From Elysia marginata (lineage: Eukaryota; Mollusca; Gastropoda; Plakobranchidae): DNA of 64,000 nt. The stretch covers positions 6,172 to 70,171 of the forward strand of contig BMAT01004631.1 of NCBI GenBank assembly GCA_019649035.1, read 5' to 3'. Below are positions 58,793-64,000 of the stretch, in pieces. Within the stretch, counting starts at the first letter, position 1; each line of letters begins with the position of its first letter. A program made the position numbers and the translations under genes. Under the pieces are notes generated by a model that made no database searches, was not told where the DNA came from, and was given only the letters and a program-made list of their open reading frames with translations.

Positions 58793-60307
58793 ATGAAACA
58801 TTTATTATTTTGTATTCTTTCCCTCTCTTTTTGTTTTGTTTCTTGTGATAGAGAAAAGAAGAGAGGGGGGCTTGATATTGTAGATACAATTATTCAAGAT
58901 AAAAGTAGTTTTTTTTATCTCGATGTGAAAAACTATCCTATACGAAATAATAAAAATTTGCCCATAGGAGTTTTTGATTCTGGCACAGGAGGTCTTACAG
59001 TTTTACAGGCGATCGTAAATTATGACCAAAATAATAATATAGATTTTACTCAAGGTGCCGATGGTGAGTATGACTTTAATAAAGAGTCTTTTATCTATCT
59101 AGGAGATCAGGCTAATATGCCCTATGGTAACTATCCGGGGGTAAATAAATTAGCTTTGCTCAGAGAGCACATTATAAAGGATGTTCAGTTTTTATTAGGG
59201 AGTAAGTATTATTCTCATGCTAGAGATAAAACCTTTAATGATGATAAATCCCCCATAAAAGCTCTTGTTATAGCTTGTAATACGGCTACTTCATATGGAA
59301 AAGAAAATGTGGAAGCATTTCTAAAAAAAGCAAATTTACCGATAAAGGTTATTGGTGTGATAGACGCAGGTGCTAGGGGAGCTTTGAGTGGTATGAAAAA
59401 AGATGAGTCAGCTATTATTGGGGTTATGGCTACTGCCGGAACAGTATCTTCTAAGGGGTATAAAAAGACTATACTAAAGCTCAAAAAAAACCTAGGATAT
59501 ACTGGAAATATCGAAATATTTTCGCAGGGAGGTGTAGGTATAGCCGAATCTATAGATGAGCAAGCAGAATATTTTAATAAAAAAATTACCCATCCTAGAA
59601 AAATTTATAGAGGCCCCTCTTTAGAGGGTAATCTGAAAATAGATAAAACTTTGTTAAAGGTGTACAATTTTGATTTTGATAAGGGAAAAATGCTGTGTGA
59701 TTCCAAAAATATAGATGATTGCTCAATTATTCAGATTAATGATCCTGAAAATTATGTTAGATACCACATTGTATCGCTTATGGAACGTATCAGAAATTCA
59801 AAAACAAAAAATAAATTAAAGCTACTAGTACTCGGCTGTACTCATTATCCATATATGAAAGAAGAAATAAAAAAGATACTCCATGAACTATATAATTACA
59901 AGGATTCGGAGAATGACTATCGCTATAGAGATTTTATGACTAAAGATATTAAGCTGGTAGACCCTGCGATATATACTGCCAAAGAGTTGTATGCATATCT
60001 ACAAAAAGATAATTTATTTGGTGATAATGATATGGAAAACTCAAGTGAATTTTACATAAGCATCCCCAATTTGGATAATAAAAACAATATTATAGATAGT
60101 CTAGGGAGATTCCCGTATGATTTTAAATATGGTCGCAATGTTGGTAATATTCAAGAGTATGTGAAGAGAGTCCCATTTAGTAGAAAGAACATCTCCACAG
60201 ACATTTTAGAGAGATTTCAGCAAAAGATACCTCATGTATATCAATTGATACAAAATTTCAGCAAGAAAAATGATAAATGTCGCCTTTTAGATAATGAAAA
60301 AATATAG
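58793..60307 (+). CDS. Lipoprotein of the aspartate/glutamate racemase superfamily
   Basis: 504-residue exported protein with lipobox FVSC (Cys18). From about residue 57 it follows the MurI fold: GVFDSGTGGLTVL (Asp62), YLGDQANMPYGNYPG, ACNTATS with catalytic Cys162, and GCTHYPY with Cys349 and His351. All catalytic positions of glutamate racemase are kept, yet the protein is nearly twice as long because of insertions (e.g. about 85-100 and 240-330) and a C-terminal extension. No acidic surface-export tag follows the Cys, so periplasmic facing is more likely. It is coupled to the TonB receptor upstream, so it probably processes or binds the imported compound. No function of this combination is known to me. 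Confidence 0.85.
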   Translation: MKHLLFCILSLSFCFVSCDREKKRGGLDIVDTIIQDKSSFFYLDVKNYPIRNNKNLPIGVFDSGTGGLTVLQAIVNYDQNNNIDFTQGADGEYDFNKESFIYLGDQANMPYGNYPGVNKLALLREHIIKDVQFLLGSKYYSHARDKTFNDDKSPIKALVIACNTATSYGKENVEAFLKKANLPIKVIGVIDAGARGALSGMKKDESAIIGVMATAGTVSSKGYKKTILKLKKNLGYTGNIEIFSQGGVGIAESIDEQAEYFNKKITHPRKIYRGPSLEGNLKIDKTLLKVYNFDFDKGKMLCDSKNIDDCSIIQINDPENYVRYHIVSLMERIRNSKTKNKLKLLVLGCTHYPYMKEEIKKILHELYNYKDSENDYRYRDFMTKDIKLVDPAIYTAKELYAYLQKDNLFGDNDMENSSEFYISIPNLDNKNNIIDSLGRFPYDFKYGRNVGNIQEYVKRVPFSRKNISTDILERFQQKIPHVYQLIQNFSKKNDKCRLLDNEKI

Positions 60308-60343
60308 CAAACCATTATAGAAGACTCTACTTAATTCTAAAAG

Positions 60344-60396
60344 AAAGCATTTTTTTAGAAAGTTTTTGTTCTTTCCTAAACTTTTTAAATGCTTTT
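60344..60396. terminator. Probable bidirectional terminator between racemase-lipoprotein and murI
   Basis: AAAGCATTT (60344-60352) pairs with AAATGCTTT (60387-60395); the inner parts TTTAGAAAG and CTTTCCTAAA also pair with one mismatch, giving a long A/T-rich hairpin with T-tracts on both strands, placed between convergent genes. Confidence 0.5.
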
Positions 60397-60414
60397 ACCC
60401 ACGAGATCAAGATC

Positions 60415-61215
60415 TCAGAAGTCTGTTTTTTCTACCGTTATATTCAAGTTTCTGACTTTACAGATTGAGTCTAAAGTGTTTTTAAGAATATTAACATCTC
60501 CGTTTGTAAAAAATGTAGACTTGCCTACTGAATTGGTGATTTTTATGAGGCGATTTTCTTGAAGTACTTTTTTGGTTTGTCTAGCCACAGCATATCCAGA
60601 ATCTATAACCTGAATATGATCAGGAATGATTTTTTTTATTACAGGCAGGAGAAGGGGATAGTGAGAGCACCCCAAAACAAGAAGGTCTATACCTTCTTCA
60701 ATCATATTTAGAAGGTGTACTTTTATTAAATCCTCACACAGTTTACCATCTGTTTTTCCTTCCTCTATGAGTGAAACCAAGCCTTTTCCTACCTGCTTTA
60801 TAATGCTGATGTCTTTTGCCATACTTTTACTAGTTTTGGAAAATAAATTACTGACAAGTGTCCGCTCTGTTGCTAAAACCCCTATTTTCCCCGTTTTGGT
60901 CTGTAATGAGGCGGGTTTAATAGCAGGCTCTATCCCGATAAATGGCAGGGGATAGTTTTGCCGAAGTGTTTTAATTGCATTGGTGGTAGCAGTGTTACAA
61001 GCTACAATAATAATTTTGCACGATTTCTCTACCAAATATTCAGTATTTTTTACAGAGAGGGCTAAAATTTGTGCTTCACTTTTTTCTCCGTAGGGGCTGT
61101 TTTTACTGTCTGCTATGTAAATGGTATCTTCATAGGGCAATAGGTTTTTTATTTCTTTCCAAATAGTGAGACCACCCACTCCGGAGTCAAAAATGCCAAT
61201 GGGATCTTTTCTCAT
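60415..61215 (-). CDS. murI: Glutamate racemase
   Basis: Cytoplasmic enzyme making D-glutamate for peptidoglycan. 266 residues, normal length, no signal peptide: IGIFDSGVGGLTI, YIADSKNSPYGEKS, ACNTATTNA (first catalytic Cys) and GCSHYPLLLPVI (second Cys and His). It is convergent with, and 107 bp from, the exported racemase-like gene, but the two proteins share only family motifs, so a recent duplication is unlikely. Upstream genes tsaB, queD and the DUF5689 gene run in the same direction. Confidence 0.96.
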   Translation of the reverse strand: MRKDPIGIFDSGVGGLTIWKEIKNLLPYEDTIYIADSKNSPYGEKSEAQILALSVKNTEYLVEKSCKIIIVACNTATTNAIKTLRQNYPLPFIGIEPAIKPASLQTKTGKIGVLATERTLVSNLFSKTSKSMAKDISIIKQVGKGLVSLIEEGKTDGKLCEDLIKVHLLNMIEEGIDLLVLGCSHYPLLLPVIKKIIPDHIQVIDSGYAVARQTKKVLQENRLIKITNSVGKSTFFTNGDVNILKNTLDSICKVRNLNITVEKTDF

Positions 61216-61223
61216 TTATCTGC

Positions 61224-61901
61224 TCATTTCTTTTTTACGACATAGGGTTTCAGATAGTTGGGAGAAAAGTATGCCAAATTTTCAAAATATTTTTTGTTGT
61301 ATTTCTCAAAAGCCATTGCTATCATATGCTTCGACGAAGGGTAGTGTAATGTGAAAGATACAGAGGGATTCTCAATTACATCTTTTAGTTTTGAGACTCC
61401 TGTCCCTAAAAAATGACATTTTTTATCTGTAAATTGGCTAAAACTATCTGGTGATATGACTAGGCTTGATTCCGATATGAGTTCCCTGTATTGGAAATCA
61501 TACACAGCATAATATATCTCCATTCTTCGCGCATCTATTGTGGAAATAAGCACATCATTTTGACTGACTTGCATACATCTTGCAATGGTATATAAACTAG
61601 ATATCGAAATTAGAGGAATATCAAGGGCAAAGCAAAGCCCCTTCGCTGCAGATGTTCCCACACGAAGCCCTGTATAAGATCCTGGTCCGGAGGAAACGGC
61701 TACGGCAGAAAGTTGCTTAGCACTAATTTTGATTTCCTCCAAGCAATCATGAATGAATTGGTGTAAGTTCTCGGAATGGGAATAGGTCTTTTGAATATCC
61801 TCTTTTGAGCACAGGAGCCTTTCCCCTTGGGAAATAGCAACAGAACAACTTTGGGTAGATGTCTCTAGAGAGAGGATAATAGGAGTAAGGGGAGGTGTCA
61901 T
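61224..61901 (-). CDS. tsaB: tRNA threonylcarbamoyladenosine protein TsaB
   Basis: Partner of TsaD in t6A tRNA modification. ASKHA-fold protein of 225 residues with LSLETSTQSCSVAI, SSGPGSYTGLRVGTSAAKGL and STIDARRMEIYYAVYD. 8 bp from murI and 3 bp from queD, clearly one operon. Confidence 0.95.
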   Translation of the reverse strand: MTPPLTPIILSLETSTQSCSVAISQGERLLCSKEDIQKTYSHSENLHQFIHDCLEEIKISAKQLSAVAVSSGPGSYTGLRVGTSAAKGLCFALDIPLISISSLYTIARCMQVSQNDVLISTIDARRMEIYYAVYDFQYRELISESSLVISPDSFSQFTDKKCHFLGTGVSKLKDVIENPSVSFTLHYPSSKHMIAMAFEKYNKKYFENLAYFSPNYLKPYVVKKK

Positions 61902-61904
61902 TTT

Positions 61905-62351
61905 CTAGATATTATCTTCTGCAAACCACTCGGCAAATGCTGTTTCGGTCTCCTCTAGTCTAAGCCTGTACAGATTGACATCTTTGGGTAGTTCTGGTTT
62001 TATTCTATTTGCAAAGTCCATTAGCATATTTTCACTAGTGGGTTGGTAATCTACTAAAATGACCTTTTGGTTGTTAGCCATCAGCTCTTTTGCAAGAGAA
62101 AGGTGAGGGGAATTTTTATTTATGATTGTGACATGGTCAAAGTAGTTGATTATTTTGGTTTTAACAATTTTTTTTAAATCACCAAAGTCTATAACCATAC
62201 CCAGTTTGGGACTATTCATCTCTAATATAGGCTTTCCAATTACGGTCACCTCCAATTTGTAGCTATGCCCGTGAAGGTTTTTGCATTTTCCGTCATGTCC
62301 GCAAAGCGTATGAGCCGATTCAAAACAGAATTTTTTTGTAATCCTAATCAT
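61905..62351 (-). CDS. queD: 6-carboxy-tetrahydropterin synthase (6-pyruvoyl-tetrahydropterin synthase family)
   Basis: 148-residue zinc enzyme of queuosine biosynthesis. Zinc histidines are in FESAH and LHGHSY, and the catalytic Cys in GHDGKCKNLHGH; the later Glu in LRLEETETAFAEW is the usual substrate-binding residue. Lies between the DUF5689 gene and tsaB. Confidence 0.93.
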   Translation of the reverse strand: MIRITKKFCFESAHTLCGHDGKCKNLHGHSYKLEVTVIGKPILEMNSPKLGMVIDFGDLKKIVKTKIINYFDHVTIINKNSPHLSLAKELMANNQKVILVDYQPTSENMLMDFANRIKPELPKDVNLYRLRLEETETAFAEWFAEDNI

Positions 62352-62361
62352 TTTTTAAAAT

Positions 62362-64000
62362 CTAGGGGGTTATAATTTTTCCAAAAACTTGCACTTCGTC
62401 CACTTGGATGGTCGTTGTTACGCCACTATCGGAACCGGTATATTTAAACCCGATATAAATATTTCCCGAAAAGCCGTTGAGGTCTACCGTCCCCGAATGG
62501 GTGAATAGATCGGCATAACCATTTGTGGTATGTTGCGATATTTTAGCATCTAAAACAGGCGTCCACTTTGCCGAGATCACATCAGTACCATTAAAATTGT
62601 CAGAGAGAAAAACCTCCAATGGATTGCCATTATTAAAGCTGTCTTTGGTTTTGAAAGTCAGATACTCTCCAGTTGTGTTGTCTAAATTAATGGCAGGTGA
62701 AACCAACCAAACAACCATATTATGCACTCCAGATTTGTAGGCACTTGCTTGTACATATTTGTTTTCACCAAACTCCCCGACTTCCCAGAGTTTATTTCCA
62801 GAATTTTCTGAGAGCGTTTTCCAGCCATTCTCAGAAACATTGCTGTCTTTTTTGAATGACTCAAAGTTTTCATCAAAAAATAAAGTACCCTTTTCTGTAC
62901 AGCGTTTACTTGATAGTGCCTCAGCACCATCACTAGAGCTCAAAAGTAGCTCTACATTGCCACCTCTAGCAGACATTACACCAAAGATACTTCCCCTTCC
63001 GTCAGGGATAATTTCCCCGCTAAATTTAGAAGAAGTACGGGTGTATACATTGAGTGTTTTTTCGCAATCAGTTATGGATTTGTCCCCTTTGAAACTAAGC
63101 CCCCTATTTTCAGAGACAAACTGCACATTGTTTATAGAGACATATTGAGATTGATATTCCCCTGAGGAGACTTCGGCAATGTTTGTTACCTTAGCTTTTG
63201 GAATCGGGTTGTTTTTTGAGATTATTTCCAAAACTGCATTGCCGTTACTTGTTTCTCCATCAAAGTCTATTGTTTCTAAACGAACAAGCCCTGAATAAGT
63301 ATCCAAATTATGCCCACCTATACAGAGGCTTATGGAGTCGCCTTCTTCAAGTTTATGTTTATCATTATTGAAGTACAAAGCGATACCAGCAGTTTTATCT
63401 TGTAAAATGGCGTAGCGTTCAGGTATTACCCTATTGTGATTGGGCACATTTTTATAGCCCGAGAGCGTTATAATACCTCTAACTTCACGAGTATCCATAA
63501 AGGGTGTGTCTTGTTTTTTTCGTCTCAATGCGGCAATACTAATGTTTCGCCATTGCCTTCGGGTTGAAGAGAGGAGCACATCATCATCGCTTCTCAATAC
63601 CAATTGATAGTCAGAACGGTATTTTGTGAGGATCCCTTTGATTTTTCCATTCCCTTCTGGGATTTTTTTATCGGCAAAATTTACAAAAGAACTCGTGCGT
63701 ACGATAAGGTTAAACCCATTTTTATCTTCTATTAAGTAGTTGGTGGCTCTGCCGGGTTTATTTTTAGGGTTATAAAATGGTTTGCCAATGGCATCAGAGG
63801 TAAATTGAACTCTATCTAGTGCTATTAGTTTTCCCAAATAGCGATCATCCAACTCTGGTATGGAAACATTGTTTGTCAGTTTTTTTTCCGACTTAAATTC
63901 ACACATTCTGTAAATGGTTTCCTTGTATTTTGGCTTTGATATTTTGCCTTTCCTTGCCTTTATTTTTAGCTGTCCGTATGACATTTCTGCTTTCAGGTCT
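62362..64000 (-). CDS. DUF5689 protein with choice-of-anchor-J-like domain, 5' end outside window
   Basis: The frame is open to the window edge (codons before the Met at 63984 read DLKAE), so the N-terminus with its presumed lipoprotein signal lies beyond 64000. Visible: a DUF5689-like beta domain (about 35-160 from that Met), a second one (about 165-350, REVRGIITLSGYKNVPN; VTNIAEVSSGEYQSQYVSINNVQF), and a C-terminal beta-sandwich (about 365-540, FFDENFESFKKDSN; VVWLVSPAINLDNTTGEYLT) like choice-of-anchor-J domains. Such proteins are secreted surface or matrix lipoproteins of unknown role in Bacteroidota. Confidence 0.8.
   Translation of the reverse strand, partial: DLKAEMSYGQLKIKARKGKISKPKYKETIYRMCEFKSEKKLTNNVSIPELDDRYLGKLIALDRVQFTSDAIGKPFYNPKNKPGRATNYLIEDKNGFNLIVRTSSFVNFADKKIPEGNGKIKGILTKYRSDYQLVLRSDDDVLLSSTRRQWRNISIAALRRKKQDTPFMDTREVRGIITLSGYKNVPNHNRVIPERYAILQDKTAGIALYFNNDKHKLEEGDSISLCIGGHNLDTYSGLVRLETIDFDGETSNGNAVLEIISKNNPIPKAKVTNIAEVSSGEYQSQYVSINNVQFVSENRGLSFKGDKSITDCEKTLNVYTRTSSKFSGEIIPDGRGSIFGVMSARGGNVELLLSSSDGAEALSSKRCTEKGTLFFDENFESFKKDSNVSENGWKTLSENSGNKLWEVGEFGENKYVQASAYKSGVHNMVVWLVSPAINLDNTTGEYLTFKTKDSFNNGNPLEVFLSDNFNGTDVISAKWTPVLDAKISQHTTNGYADLFTHSGTVDLNGFSGNIYIGFKYTGSDSGVTTTIQVDEVQVFGKIITP

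Noticed and set aside
58793-60307. Second ordinary murI
   Set aside because: It has a lipoprotein signal, is almost double length and is coupled to a TonB receptor; the normal murI is at 60415-61215.

Overview
The window is AT-rich DNA from a member of the Bacteroidota, most likely family Flavobacteriaceae. The evidence is the SusC/SusD pairs, the TAnnTTTG-type promoter elements, and two core clusters typical of flavobacteria: ftsK-lolA-lptF/G-ribB, and etfB-etfA-DUF151 nuclease. Genus cannot be fixed from sequence alone. A GalNAc/galactose/fucose/sulfate degradation locus, a BspA-like repeat lipoprotein and an oxygen-dependent type of formylglycine-generating enzyme fit an animal-associated, oxygen-tolerant, mucin-feeding bacterium.

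Layout. 1-2215: remnant of a Mu-like prophage and a fragment of a cytosine methyltransferase. 2443-30812: a 28-kb polysaccharide utilisation locus with SusC/SusD pair 1, a Tat-exported GH109-type enzyme, a 969-aa clan GH-D-like glycosidase, sulfatase 1, SusC/SusD pair 2, a decayed GH29 fucosidase, a GH2 beta-galactosidase, sulfatase 2, an exported formylglycine-generating enzyme, a GH97 enzyme on the opposite strand, and sulfatase 3. 30987-34831: a decay zone with a serine-recombinase pseudogene, a decayed PD-(D/E)XK-like gene, an intact TSUP transporter and a collapsed paralogue of the BspA-like gene. 34832-48166: core genes (ribB, lptF/G, lolA, ftsK, leuS, a BspA-like lipoprotein with an assembly gap, dCMP deaminase, DUF151 nuclease, etfA, etfB). 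48423-55715: an OCD-family/transporter/PLP-dehydratase cassette, rsgA, and the TrkH/TrkA potassium system. 55865-60307: a TonB-dependent receptor followed 3 bp later by a lipoprotein with a complete glutamate-racemase active site. 60415-64000: murI, tsaB, queD and a DUF5689 protein cut by the window edge.

How the genes work together. In the large locus the SusC/SusD pairs should import glycans. The sulfatases expose the sugars, and GH109, GH-D-like, GH2 and GH97 enzymes remove alpha-GalNAc, galactose and related residues. The exported formylglycine-generating enzyme would activate the sulfatases after secretion. The fucosidase has lost its nucleophile segment, so the locus seems to have shifted its target. 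No local regulator (hybrid two-component system, SusR, or ECF sigma/anti-sigma pair) is present.

The best candidates for something new are the TonB receptor plus racemase-fold lipoprotein beside a normal murI, a dispersed short repeat with core AAGTGCGA at seven places, two copies of which bracket sulfatase 2 in inverted orientation, and the large GH-D-like enzyme with a lectin-like insertion.
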